Part shown: positions 40,307 through 49,081 of the stretch, one piece after another
Position numbering within the stretch: position 1 is the first letter of the stretch
How the letters are laid out: each line of letters opens with the position of its first letter
The notes under the pieces: model-generated
What the model saw: only the letters and a program-made list of their open reading frames with translations
Database searches by the model: none
What the model was told of the DNA's origin: nothing
DNA from: Caprella mutica
Lineage: Eukaryota > Arthropoda > Malacostraca > Amphipoda > Caprellidae
NCBI GenBank assembly: GCA_947561585.1
Contig: CANNZV010000931.1
Coordinates: 62,001-126,000 of the forward strand
Length of the DNA stretch: 64,000 nt
Direction: 5' to 3'
Position numbers and translations under genes: made by a program

Positions 40307-40951
40307 TCACTGAGTGATATTCGGTTCGATCGTGCCGCGTTGGTTGGGTTCGATGGGGGCCGCGGGGGCGCAGCCATAGTTCAGGATGCGCAGCACACGC
40401 TCGCTTCGTTTCATGCTCAGCACCGATACCGTCGCGGTTTCCAGAACAAAGCGGCGGCCCTCGCACGCTGGCAAGCCCAGCCACCTCGCGATGAGAATGG
40501 CAAGGAGATGGCCGTGTGCAAACACGATCACGGGGCCGTCGTGCGACGCGGCGACAATGCGTTCTAGTGCGCGATCCGCTCGTGCGCCCACATCGTGTGC
40601 GCTTTCGCCGCCGTCGAGGTCACTGAACCACTTCGACCAGCCGGGTTCTTCGGCAACGATGTCTGCGTTCGTGCGCCCTTCGTAACGTCCGTAGTTCCAT
40701 TCGAGCAGGTCGTCGTCGAGAATGAGCGCCCCCGGTTCGTGAACGACATCGGAAATTTCCGCGGTCTCTCTCGCTCGCTGGAGCGGTGAGGAAAACCGAT
40801 GAGCGAAGTTCCAACCAGCGAGCGTCGGCCCGACAAGTTTGGCCTGGGAGCGACCTTCCGTCGTCAGCGCAATGTCGGTTAGCCCGGTGTGTTTGCCGTC
40901 GCGGCTCCACTCGGTTTCGCCGTGCCGAACAAGGACGATCTTCGATGTCAT
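40307..40951 (-). CDS. Histidine phosphatase family protein (phosphoglycerate-mutase-like)
   Basis: A 214-residue protein with the RHGE motif at the start (VLVRHGETEWSRDGKHTGLTDIALTTEGRSQA) and a second catalytic His in VIVFAHGHLLAIL. Members remove or move phosphate on sugars or small molecules. The exact substrate cannot be told. It lies 99 bases upstream of oleA on the same strand, but a separate promoter is likely. Confidence 0.88.
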   Translation of the reverse strand: MTSKIVLVRHGETEWSRDGKHTGLTDIALTTEGRSQAKLVGPTLAGWNFAHRFSSPLQRARETAEISDVVHEPGALILDDDLLEWNYGRYEGRTNADIVAEEPGWSKWFSDLDGGESAHDVGARADRALERIVAASHDGPVIVFAHGHLLAILIARWLGLPACEGRRFVLETATVSVLSMKRSERVLRILNYGCAPAAPIEPNQRGTIEPNITQ

Positions 40952-41010
40952 ACCTAGATCACTGTAGAACGGCGGACACCGAACCGCCCAGGGATGGGGG
41001 TGCGGCGGGT

Positions 41011-41208
41011 TCAGTCACCCAATTTGTCGCGATTGCGGGCCAGCTCGGTAGCAAGCTCGACAACGGTGTCGGCATCGAGGCCAACCGTATTTGCCAGTGC
41101 GGTCGCGTCGTCGTCGGTGAACGTCGTGGCGAGTTCGTGGACCGGCACATCCAAGAAGAGCAACAGTGACGGGTCGGAGAGTGCTCGTTCTCGATTTTCG
41201 TTCAACAT
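41011..41208 (-). CDS. Small 65-residue protein, unknown
   Basis: A short acidic, helical protein (MLNENRERALSDPSLLLFLDVP, later VGLDADTVVELATELARNRDKLGD). No signal peptide or known motif is seen. Its ATG overlaps the stop of the Tat-exported protein gene by seven bases, so the two genes are coupled. It may be a cytoplasmic partner or chaperone of that export substrate, which is a guess. Confidence 0.6.
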   Translation of the reverse strand: MLNENRERALSDPSLLLFLDVPVHELATTFTDDDATALANTVGLDADTVVELATELARNRDKLGD

Positions 41209-41780
41209 GACGTGACCTCAAAAGACGCTGACCCGTTCCAAAAACTGGACTGATAGTAAAAGGAGGAATCGACGAACAGGGGAGCCGTCGACGTTGTGGT
41301 GCTCGTTCGTACGACGGTCCCGTTGATCTCGTAGGTGACGACGCCGCTGAGCGGGTCTCGAGTGATGCACACCTGGTCACCGATGCCAATAGCGATCTGG
41401 TAGCCGCCGTAGGAACCATTCTCCCAGGTGTACAGGCGCGGTGGGTTGCCGCTTCGAATATAGAAGTACACCGCGAAGTCGAGGCTTCGGTAGCTGGTGT
41501 CGGTGCCTGGGTCGCTATTGAGTGCAATCATCTGTGGCGTATTGCCAGAAAACGCCGTCAAGGTTACGCAAACCTGATTCACTGGTGCCGAGCCAGTGAT
41601 CAGCTGGTTGTCCCAGAACAGGTTTGGGAGCGGCCGGTCCGCGTTCAGCGCCCATGATTCGCCACCTGAGGCCGCAGCGGCCGGTATCAGGCCGATGGTG
41701 GTGACTACAGGGGCCGACCAGATCGCCGCAGCTCCGCCGATCGTTCCACTGATTGCTTGGCGACGCGAAACGCTCCTCAT
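41202..41780 (-). CDS. Tat-exported protein with lectin-like fold, unknown
   Basis: A 192-residue protein. The twin-arginine signal (SVSRRQAISGTIGGAAAIWSA) ends at a probable AAAASGG cleavage region. The mature part (SYRSLDFAVYFYIRSGNPPRLYTWENGSYGGYQIAIG and ITRDPLSGVVTYEINGTVV) reads like a beta-sandwich of the concanavalin/LamG type. A C-terminal Cys and an internal Cys could pair. No family is firmly recognised. The gene is divergent from the lipoprotein gene at 41860. Confidence 0.65.
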   Translation of the reverse strand: MRSVSRRQAISGTIGGAAAIWSAPVVTTIGLIPAAAASGGESWALNADRPLPNLFWDNQLITGSAPVNQVCVTLTAFSGNTPQMIALNSDPGTDTSYRSLDFAVYFYIRSGNPPRLYTWENGSYGGYQIAIGIGDQVCITRDPLSGVVTYEINGTVVRTSTTTSTAPLFVDSSFYYQSSFWNGSASFEVTSC

Positions 41781-41859
41781 CTAGACCTATCGCCCGTGGC
41801 GATGGAAAACTTAGGAAGCTCCTCGGGAACCAGGGCGCTGTATCCGACGTATCACACCT

Positions 41860-42345
41860 ATGACCATGACACGATTCCACTCACCGTTGGCCGCCGGCCT
41901 CATTGCCCTTTCCGCCTTGCTCATCGCCTGTGGGGCGGAGTCGTCGCCGGTAGAGAGCGTTGCCAACAACCCAACAGTGGAGGCCACCGTGGACAATTCC
42001 GAATCCGACCCCGAAGGCGACACCGAGGTGACCTCGAGTGCAACGTTGCTCGCATCGGGCAACATCGGCGGCGAGGTGTTTGGCGGGCAAATGCACCCAA
42101 TTGACAGCGTCGACATCGCAGAGTCCTACCCCGAGCAACTCCAGGTCACGTTCACTGCCGGTGCGGCCCCTTGCATGGCTGCCGACGCGACAGCAACAGT
42201 GATTGGCAACGAAATCATCGTGGAACTCGTGGTCGGCGTTGTCGAGAACGTGGCCGCAATGTCTTGCATGCAGGGCCTGTTTGAACATCGAATCTCGCTT
42301 CCGCTGGCGGAGGGCATCGACGGCCGCGAGGTCGTGATCCGGTAG
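41860..42345 (+). CDS. Small lipoprotein, unknown
   Basis: A 161-residue protein. SPLAAGLIALSALLIACGAES has a clear lipobox with Cys. An acidic linker (about 28-60) is followed by a beta-rich domain with two Cys (APCMAADATATVIGNEIIVELVVG, MSCMQGLFEHRISLPL), which might form a disulfide. The pattern is weakly like META/HslJ lipoproteins. No partner gene is evident. Confidence 0.65.
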   Translation: MTMTRFHSPLAAGLIALSALLIACGAESSPVESVANNPTVEATVDNSESDPEGDTEVTSSATLLASGNIGGEVFGGQMHPIDSVDIAESYPEQLQVTFTAGAAPCMAADATATVIGNEIIVELVVGVVENVAAMSCMQGLFEHRISLPLAEGIDGREVVIR

Positions 42346-42402
42346 CGGCTAGCTGGGAATGACTCGGGCGGACGACGCAAAGTCACTCGCTCGCCGCGAG
42401 AT

Positions 42403-43182
42403 CTATTTTGGTGGCATCCGAATGCCGCCATCGACGCGAATGGTTTCCGCGTTCATGTACGGGTTCGTGATGAGGTCCATCACCATGTATGCCAGCTCTT
42501 CTCCCGAGCCGAGGCGCTTGGGAAACAGCACCGACGCACCGAGGTGAGCCTTGAACTGCTCGCTTTGCTCGCCCTCGCCGTAAATCGGGGTATCGATGAG
42601 ACCTGGGGCCACCGTGTTTACCCGAATGCCGATGGCCGATAGATCCCGGGCGATCGGCAAGGTCATGCCAACGATGCCGCCCTTGGACGCCGAGTATGCG
42701 CATTGGCCGATCTGGCCGTCGAATGCGGCTGCCGACGCCATGTTCACAATGGCTCCGCGTTGGCCGTCGTCATCGACCGGGTCGGTCTTGGACATTGCGG
42801 CAGCACACCGGCTGAGCATGTTGAACGAGCCAATCAGGTTGATGTCGACGACCTTGCGGAAGGCGTCGAGGTCGAACGGTTCTCCATCGCGGGTGACCGT
42901 GCGGCCGGCCCAGCCAATGCCGGCCGAGTTGACGAGTGCTCGAAGTGGGCCCATCTCTGAGGCTGCGCCGATTGTGGCGTCGGCGTCTTCTTGGGATGTC
43001 ACATCGCAACGGACAAACAACCCTCCGAGCTCGGAGGCAACGGCCTGGCCCTTTTCCTCGTTCAGGTCTGCGATGACCACGCGGCTTCCAGCGGCTGCGA
43101 GCTGGCGTGCCGAAGCTTCGCCAATTCCCGATGCGCCACCGGTGATAATCGATGAGCTTCCTTCAAGGTTCATTCGTGGCAT
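42403..43182 (-). CDS. Short-chain dehydrogenase/reductase, 3-hydroxyacyl-CoA dehydrogenase-like
   Basis: A 259-residue classical SDR. NAD-binding is GGASGIGEASARQLAAAG; the active site is Ser in NMASAAAFDGQIGQ with Tyr-Lys in CAYSASKGG. It resembles HSD10/FabG-type 3-hydroxyacyl-CoA dehydrogenases. The start overlaps the thiolase stop by one base (TAATG). With the thiolase it forms the last two steps of a beta-oxidation cycle. Confidence 0.88.
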   Translation of the reverse strand: MPRMNLEGSSSIITGGASGIGEASARQLAAAGSRVVIADLNEEKGQAVASELGGLFVRCDVTSQEDADATIGAASEMGPLRALVNSAGIGWAGRTVTRDGEPFDLDAFRKVVDINLIGSFNMLSRCAAAMSKTDPVDDDGQRGAIVNMASAAAFDGQIGQCAYSASKGGIVGMTLPIARDLSAIGIRVNTVAPGLIDTPIYGEGEQSEQFKAHLGASVLFPKRLGSGEELAYMVMDLITNPYMNAETIRVDGGIRMPPK

Positions 43183-44351
43183 TAGCTGTCCACCCTTTCA
43201 ATCAGTGTTCCGTTTGCGAGACCTCCGCCTTCGCACATGGCCTGGAAGCCGTAGCGTCCGTCGGTGCGTTCAAGTTCGTTCACGAGCGTGGTCATGAGTT
43301 TTGCCCCGGAGCAGCCGAGCGGGTGCCCGAGTGCGACGGCTCCGCCGTTGACGTTGACCTTGTCCAGATCGGCGCCAGTTTCTTTTTGCCAAGCGAGTAC
43401 GACTGAGGCGAACGCTTCATTGATTTCGAAGAGGTCCACGTCTTCGAATTTCACGTCTGACTTCGCGAAGAGCTTTTCGGTCACGGGGATTGGGCCCTTC
43501 AACATGGTGACGGGGTCGGTTCCGGCTAGGGCGAAGTTGCGGAACACCGCGCGCGGCTTGAGGCCGAGCTCTTCGGCCTTGGAGCGGCTCATGATCAACA
43601 CCGCCGCTGCGCCGTCGCTGATCTGACTGGCGTTGCCCGCCGTAACTTTGCCGTTCTCGTCGAACGCCGGCTTAAGCGTGGCGAGCTTCTCGGCAGTGGT
43701 GCCTTCGCGGATGCCCTCGTCGCGGGTCATCATGACGGTTTCACCATCGATGGTGACCGGAACGGGAATGATTTCGTTCTCGAAGCGGCCCTCGGCTGTG
43801 GCTTGTGCGGCGCGTCGCTGACTTTCGGCAGCGAACGCGTCGAGGTCTTCACGACTGATGTCGTATTCATTCGCGATCATGTCGGCCCCGATGCCCTGTG
43901 GGGGTAGGCCTGTGTCCTTGTAGCGGTCTTGCATGCTTTGGGGGAAGGGAAAGCCGAGGCCCTTGACGATCGAGGCGCCCATTGGAGTACGGGTCATCAC
44001 TTCGACGCCGGCGGCAACAACCACGTCGTATGCTCCGGCCATCACCCCTTGCGCGGCGAAGTGAATGGCTTGCTGGCTGGACCCGCATTGGCGGTCGACG
44101 GTCGTGGACGGCACGGATTCGGGCCAGCCGGCGGCGAGCACCGCGTTGCGCCCGATGTTGAGTGCTTGTTCGCCCGCTTGCATCACGCAGCCCATCACTA
44201 CGTCGTCGACGATTGCGGGGTCGATTCCGGTGCGCTCTTGGAGGGCTTTGAGTGTGTGCGCTGCGAGATCGGCGGGATGCCAATCCTTGAGCATGCCGTT
44301 GCGCTTGCCTGCTGGCGTGCGAACGGCATCGACGATGACTGCTTCTTCCAT
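43182..44351 (-). CDS. Acetyl-CoA acyltransferase (thiolase)
   Basis: A 389-residue thiolase. The acyl Cys is in TVDRQCGSSQQAIHFA, and the C-terminal site is in NVNGGAVALGHPLGCSGA and MCEGGGLANG. It cleaves 3-ketoacyl-CoA. ATG 44351 has GGGGA upstream, and the N-terminus EEAVIVDAVRTPAGKRNG is standard; the open frame to 44612 is not used. It sits 22 bases after a MarR gene and overlaps the SDR, so one operon is likely. Confidence 0.92.
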   Translation of the reverse strand: MEEAVIVDAVRTPAGKRNGMLKDWHPADLAAHTLKALQERTGIDPAIVDDVVMGCVMQAGEQALNIGRNAVLAAGWPESVPSTTVDRQCGSSQQAIHFAAQGVMAGAYDVVVAAGVEVMTRTPMGASIVKGLGFPFPQSMQDRYKDTGLPPQGIGADMIANEYDISREDLDAFAAESQRRAAQATAEGRFENEIIPVPVTIDGETVMMTRDEGIREGTTAEKLATLKPAFDENGKVTAGNASQISDGAAAVLIMSRSKAEELGLKPRAVFRNFALAGTDPVTMLKGPIPVTEKLFAKSDVKFEDVDLFEINEAFASVVLAWQKETGADLDKVNVNGGAVALGHPLGCSGAKLMTTLVNELERTDGRYGFQAMCEGGGLANGTLIERVDS

Positions 44352-44373
44352 GGGTTCCCCTTTTGCGTTGGAT

Positions 44374-44904
44374 TTAGGTCGGTGGTTGGTCACTGCATGC
44401 ATCAGAAATGCTGCGTGCCCCAGAAATGTTGTGCTGGAGTCGCACAAGAATGTTGGCAAGCGCTTGGCGTTCCTCACGTGGAATGCCCGAGCGCAGTTGG
44501 GCTCGAACGACAACGTCGATATCGACGGCCTTGGCAGCGAGCTCGTCGCCATCGTTCGTGGACTGAACGAGCCAGACACGCCGGTCGTTTGGGTCGGGTA
44601 GGCGTTCGACAAGGCCTCGTTGTTCGAGCCGGTCGATTTGCGTGCCGGTCACCGCGCGCCCTTGGCGAAGGTGATCGGCCGCGCGTGTTTGGGAGACCGG
44701 GCCAAAATCGGTCACGTAACACAGAAGGCTGGCGAGACTCAGCGTCAGGTCGATCGACGCAAAGCGCTCGTCGTACAGGCCGCGAATGTCCGCGGCGGCC
44801 GCAACAATAGTGCTCTCGACGCGAGACCACGGTGGCGCGTCGAGCTCGTGGAGCCGATCGTTGGGGACGTTGAGTGTTTCGCACTGCACTTCTGTACTGG
44901 CCAT
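44374..44904 (-). CDS. MarR-family transcriptional regulator
   Basis: A 176-residue winged-helix protein. LTLSLASLLCYVTDFGPVSQTRAADHLRQGRAVTGTQIDRLEQRGLVERLPDPNDRRVWLV is the classic MarR domain. A perfect palindrome abuts its start codon, so it probably represses itself and the downstream thiolase and SDR. No Shine-Dalgarno precedes ATG 44904, consistent with a leaderless mRNA. Confidence 0.87.
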   Translation of the reverse strand: MASTEVQCETLNVPNDRLHELDAPPWSRVESTIVAAAADIRGLYDERFASIDLTLSLASLLCYVTDFGPVSQTRAADHLRQGRAVTGTQIDRLEQRGLVERLPDPNDRRVWLVQSTNDGDELAAKAVDIDVVVRAQLRSGIPREERQALANILVRLQHNISGARSISDACSDQPPT

Positions 44905-44905
44905 G

Positions 44906-44925
44906 ACTGTATGGGAGCATACAGT
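44906..44925. promoter_or_regulatory. Perfect palindromic operator at the MarR start
   Basis: ACTGTATG and CATACAGT form a perfect 8-bp inverted repeat with a GGAG spacer. It lies one base upstream of the MarR start codon, so a bound dimer would block transcription or early elongation of MarR-thiolase-SDR. Confidence 0.65.
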
Positions 44926-45037
44926 ATTCGTGTGGTGATCGGTAGCCCTCGACGTTGTTGTCCCGACGTTGGCGTGCTGGCGTCACGATAGCGATTGCAA
45001 GGGTGTCGCGATGCTGACGGTGGCGCCTCTGATTTCG

Positions 45038-46291
45038 TCACCGCAACGAGCCGACCGCAAGAATTTCCTCGCCGACGACTGGCCCGGGCCGCAAGCGGAA
45101 TGCCACTGCGAGAACGACTGCCATCACGGCGCCTGCGTAGATCACCGCGTCGAGTGACGTGGCGTCGATAATCGGCCCGGCGACGGCGTTCGCTATCGGG
45201 ACCGTTCCCCCAAACGACAGCACCCATAGGGCCGCAACCCGCCCCCGTACTGTTTCATCGACGTGCTCTTGCCACACAGATGCGAGCACCGTGGGCAGGC
45301 TGAAATAGAACAAGGCCACGAGGAAGATTGCCGCGTAGGCAACGGTCAGGTCCCGAAGCGAACCCAACCACGCCAGCGTGACCGCAAAGCCCAGCAGCGA
45401 CGCTCGGATCATAAGCCGACTATCCACGTTGGCGAGCACCGTTCCCACAAGGGCGGCACCCGCCATGCCGCCGAGTCCGAAGGTGGCGTAGAACCAGCCG
45501 TATTCGGGGGTTTGGGCGTCGATGCCCAAGTTCAGCTCCGCAATGGCTGGCAGCTGCCCGATGAATGGCAGGCAAAAGAAAGCGAACAGTGACATCAACA
45601 GCAACGGGCGCCCCACCTGCGGTGCTCGCCATGCAACCCGGAACCCACCGAACACCCGGTCGCTAAACGAGGCCCCCGTGGCCGCTGTGGAGGCCGGGAT
45701 GTCCGTTCGCAAAATTGCGACAATCACCGCGAGGTACGCGATGCCGTTGATCGCAAACACCTCGGCGAAACCAACCGTGGCCGCCAACATGCCACCGAGC
45801 GCCGGGCCGACCACCCGCGACGCATTGGTCTGAATCGAGTTCAGTGACACCGCGGCCTTGATGTTCTCCGCTCCGGCAATCGCCGGGAGGATGGAGGTGA
45901 AGATCGGTGCATACAGGCCCTGGCCAATGCCGATGATGAACACGATGAGTAACAGTAGGTTCTCGCTAATTACATCGTCGAGTACCAGTGCAGCGAGAAC
46001 GAGCGTCCACGCCATCTGCCAAACCTGAGTGCCGAACAGCAGATTCCGGCGGTTTGATGTGTCGGCCAGTGACCCGCCCACCAAGCTCAATATCGACATC
46101 GGCCCAAGCTGGGCCAGAATCAGCAGGCCCAAATAGGTGGACGATTCGGTCAGCTCCCACCCGAGCACGCCGAGCGAGGTCATCTGCATCCAGCGGCCAG
46201 CATTTGAGATGAACGTGGCGATGTAGATGCGGCGAAATGCCGGGACGGCCAGCACATCGCGCGCCGTTCCTCTTCGCTGTGTGTTGTTCAT
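45038..46291 (-). CDS. MFS transporter, EntS-like
   Basis: A 417-residue protein with about 12 membrane helices. The N-terminus AFRRIYIATFISNAGRWMQMTSLGVLGWELT and the loop LVGGSLADTSNRRNLL are typical of the enterobactin-exporter/drug-efflux MFS group. ATG 46291 has AGGAG further upstream; the open frame to 46417 is not used. It converges on no gene and diverges from the acyltransferase gene. The substrate is unknown. Confidence 0.85.
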   Translation of the reverse strand: MNNTQRRGTARDVLAVPAFRRIYIATFISNAGRWMQMTSLGVLGWELTESSTYLGLLILAQLGPMSILSLVGGSLADTSNRRNLLFGTQVWQMAWTLVLAALVLDDVISENLLLLIVFIIGIGQGLYAPIFTSILPAIAGAENIKAAVSLNSIQTNASRVVGPALGGMLAATVGFAEVFAINGIAYLAVIVAILRTDIPASTAATGASFSDRVFGGFRVAWRAPQVGRPLLLMSLFAFFCLPFIGQLPAIAELNLGIDAQTPEYGWFYATFGLGGMAGAALVGTVLANVDSRLMIRASLLGFAVTLAWLGSLRDLTVAYAAIFLVALFYFSLPTVLASVWQEHVDETVRGRVAALWVLSFGGTVPIANAVAGPIIDATSLDAVIYAGAVMAVVLAVAFRLRPGPVVGEEILAVGSLR

Positions 46292-46454
46292 TGTCGTTGT
46301 CGGCTCCTGTTCCCCCTTGACCGTACGTGGCCAAGTGCAGGCCCGTGTGTGGGAGGCAAATTCTTGCTTCAAGCAACCTCCCAACCGGCCGATGGTAAGT
46401 GAGCAGGAGAAGGGCACTGCTGCGCAGTTTTACTGACCTCTCGGGAGAGAACCA

Positions 46455-48551
46455 ATGACGATGACCGCGATAGCACCTGACGTGCCCGATGCGCCGAAGG
46501 CAGCCGTCACCAGGACCGCTCCAAGGCCCTCTGTGCGTCGAAACGACATCCAAGGCATGCGTGGGCTGGCCGTGCTTTTGGTGGTGCTCTATCACGCTGA
46601 ACTTCCGGGGTTCTCTGGTGGATTCGTCGGAGTCGACGTGTTCTTCGTGCTCTCCGGGTTCGTCATCACCGCGCTGATCGACCGCGAACTATTCGCCACA
46701 GGCGGTATCGACTTCAAGCGCTTCTACGTCCGCCGTATCCGCCGATTGCTTCCCGCATCGGCAGTATTGCTCGTCGGTGTCGCCGCGCTTTCCGCGTTCC
46801 TGCTCTCTCCGCTCGGCCCGCAGCAAACCACGGCCGGAACCGGAACCGCCGCCAGCCTGTTCTCCGCAAACGGATACCTGTATCTGTCTCCCGCCGGCTA
46901 CTTCGATGCGCCTGCGTTGCTCAACCCGCTGCTGCACATGTGGTCGCTGGCTGTTGAAGAACAGTTCTATTTGGTCTTCCCGCTGGTGTTGCTGTTCGCG
47001 TGGAGATCAGCAGCACGAAGTGGCCGCGATGCAGACAACATCCGAAACCGGATGGCCATTGTGCTCACTGTTCTCGCCGCTGGATCGTTTGCGCTGTCCT
47101 ACATGGTGAGTTTCGCCGAAGGGCCGATGTTTGGGGTGCAGGATCCGCGACAACTCGCGTTCTATGGGTCACCGCTTCGTGCGTGGGAGTTCATCGCTGG
47201 AGCGCTTCTTGCGTTGGCCGCCGAACGAACCTCCCGAGTACCAGCGGGAGCCGAACGAGCGCTTGGCATGGCGGGCCTCGCCATGGTGCTGGTGGCAAAC
47301 GTGGCGTTCACCGAAAGCATCGCCTGGCCTGGAACTGCTGCACTGATTCCCGTCGTCGGAACTGTGCTCATGATCCTCGGGGGCACGCGTGGCAAGGGGC
47401 CAATGGCAGCGCTCCTGTCGGCCAAACCGATGGTTGTTCTCGGCGACCTGTCCTACAGCTGGTACCTGTGGCATTGGCCAGCAATCGTGTTTGCCCGCAG
47501 CGTGAGCCCCGGGAATCACACACTGCTCGTCGCCGCGGCGATTCTCTCGCTCATCCCGGCCCTTCTCTCGTACCGGCTTATCGAAGAACCTGTGCGGCAC
47601 GCCGATGGCATCGACGGTTGGAAAGCTGCACGCCTCGCTGCCATTTGCATGATGCTGCCGATCATCTCGTTCATCGGTCTTCGGGTTGGAGCGAATGCCG
47701 GTTGGGGCAGCGACAACGTTGCCGCGGTCGAGGCGACTAACGGATTGCACCTCGATCAGCAGAATCAGTGCGGAACGATCTCGGTAGCGAACCCGGGCGA
47801 CCGGTGCCGCTTCTTGATCGACGGCGACGAATTCGACAGTAGTGAACGAATTGTTTTGCTCGGCGACTCCAGTGCCGGCCAGTTCAGCGAAGTGGTACTG
47901 CAAGCCGCTTCGGACCTTGGGCGCCCCCTCGACATCGTGACCCGCCACGGATGTCCGGTCGCGCCGCTCGAACTCGCCTCGGGCGAGTTCGCGGCATGCC
48001 AAAATTTCAGTGCAGCCTCCGTCGAGGAACTGGCCGCCGACCCGCCAGCGGTCCTCGTCGTCTCGAACGCGCTCGACGGCTATTTACGCGAAGAGATCCG
48101 TTGGGATGTCATCGGCGGGTCGAACATCGCTGGTGAATCGGCAGCGAAGGGCGATCGCTGGGTTGACGCCTGGCAACCGGTCATCGAAAGCCTCGAAGAC
48201 GCGGGAACCCAAGTACTCATGGTGGCCCCCAACCCGCGTTTCGACGATTGGTTCTTGGTCGGCTGCCCGACCTACAAGCTCGCTGGTGACACCAGCTCTT
48301 GTGGCACGTCTGCGCCCGCTGGCGAGCTGCGAGCGAATCGCCTCGATGCCGAAGAGGTTCTTGACCGGACGGTCGCCGGAACCGGCGGTCGAGTCGTCGA
48401 CCTGTTCGATGTGCTTTGTCCGACGGACACCTGCGTGACCAACGACGGCGACTTCTTCCGCTATCGCGATGGCGTGCATCTGAGCGTTGACGGGGCGTTG
48501 GAACTCACCGGGGTCTTCGTCAACGAGCTCGGCCAAGAACTGAACGGCTAA
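46455..48551 (+). CDS. OafA-like acyltransferase with C-terminal SGNH domain
   Basis: A 698-residue protein. The N-terminal acyltransferase-3 domain has about 10-11 membrane helices and motifs RNDIQGMRGLAVLLVVLYHAELPGFSGGFVGVDVFFVLSGFVIT and FYVRRIRRLLPAS. The C-terminal SGNH domain (about 440-698) has the Ser block LLGDSSAGQFSEVV and the Asp-His block YRDGVHLSVDGAL. It O-acylates surface polysaccharide or peptidoglycan. The start ATG 46455 has CGGGAGAGA upstream. The following small membrane gene begins 22 bases later. Confidence 0.9.
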   Translation: MTMTAIAPDVPDAPKAAVTRTAPRPSVRRNDIQGMRGLAVLLVVLYHAELPGFSGGFVGVDVFFVLSGFVITALIDRELFATGGIDFKRFYVRRIRRLLPASAVLLVGVAALSAFLLSPLGPQQTTAGTGTAASLFSANGYLYLSPAGYFDAPALLNPLLHMWSLAVEEQFYLVFPLVLLFAWRSAARSGRDADNIRNRMAIVLTVLAAGSFALSYMVSFAEGPMFGVQDPRQLAFYGSPLRAWEFIAGALLALAAERTSRVPAGAERALGMAGLAMVLVANVAFTESIAWPGTAALIPVVGTVLMILGGTRGKGPMAALLSAKPMVVLGDLSYSWYLWHWPAIVFARSVSPGNHTLLVAAAILSLIPALLSYRLIEEPVRHADGIDGWKAARLAAICMMLPIISFIGLRVGANAGWGSDNVAAVEATNGLHLDQQNQCGTISVANPGDRCRFLIDGDEFDSSERIVLLGDSSAGQFSEVVLQAASDLGRPLDIVTRHGCPVAPLELASGEFAACQNFSAASVEELAADPPAVLVVSNALDGYLREEIRWDVIGGSNIAGESAAKGDRWVDAWQPVIESLEDAGTQVLMVAPNPRFDDWFLVGCPTYKLAGDTSSCGTSAPAGELRANRLDAEEVLDRTVAGTGGRVVDLFDVLCPTDTCVTNDGDFFRYRDGVHLSVDGALELTGVFVNELGQELNG

Positions 48552-48573
48552 CTCGGCTCGCTACGGTGAGCGG

Positions 48574-49053
48574 GTGGCCTCTGCGTATTCGTTTCTGCAC
48601 CCGCTCACGCTCGCCATCTGTGTCGCCAGCGCCGTCGGCGTTTCGCTGTGGGGTCGCTGGGCCATGTTTCAGCTGCGCAAGCTCGGCGACAACACCTCCG
48701 CAGCGCAAGCGTTGATGTCCAAGATCGGCTTCGCCTTTCGCTGCCTCGCCGCTGTGCCGTTGCTCGGCGTGGTTGTCTTCGTGCCGCCGTTTCGATGTAG
48801 CGGTAGTGCGTGCCAGCCAGCCGACATCGCAAGTACGGGCCTGACTCTCAGCGTCGTGTTCGCCTTGCTCGCCGGCGTTGCCTGGGTTCGCTTGGTGTTC
48901 GCTCGGGTGTACGTGTCGAATGCCTCGCAGGTGCTCGACGCCATGGACGCAGCCGAGCGGGCCCTCCTCGGTGCCGTGGTGGTGCTGGCGGTTATGTCAC
49001 TGCTCGCGCTGTGGTTTGGGCAACCCGAAACCGTGTTTACCGCTCGAGCCTGA
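48574..49053 (+). CDS. Four-helix membrane protein, unknown
   Basis: A 159-residue protein with four hydrophobic helices (LTLAICVASAVGVSLWG, FRCLAAVPLLGVVVFV, LSVVFALLAGVAWVRLVFA, LLGAVVVLAVMSLLALWFG). It has a GTG start (48574) with weak signals. A loop with two Cys (FRCSGSACQPA) lies after helix 2. It follows the acyltransferase gene closely. No family is recognised. Confidence 0.6.
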   Translation: MASAYSFLHPLTLAICVASAVGVSLWGRWAMFQLRKLGDNTSAAQALMSKIGFAFRCLAAVPLLGVVVFVPPFRCSGSACQPADIASTGLTLSVVFALLAGVAWVRLVFARVYVSNASQVLDAMDAAERALLGAVVVLAVMSLLALWFGQPETVFTARA

Positions 49054-49081
49054 ACAATTTCGAACGGTTGCACACGATTGG

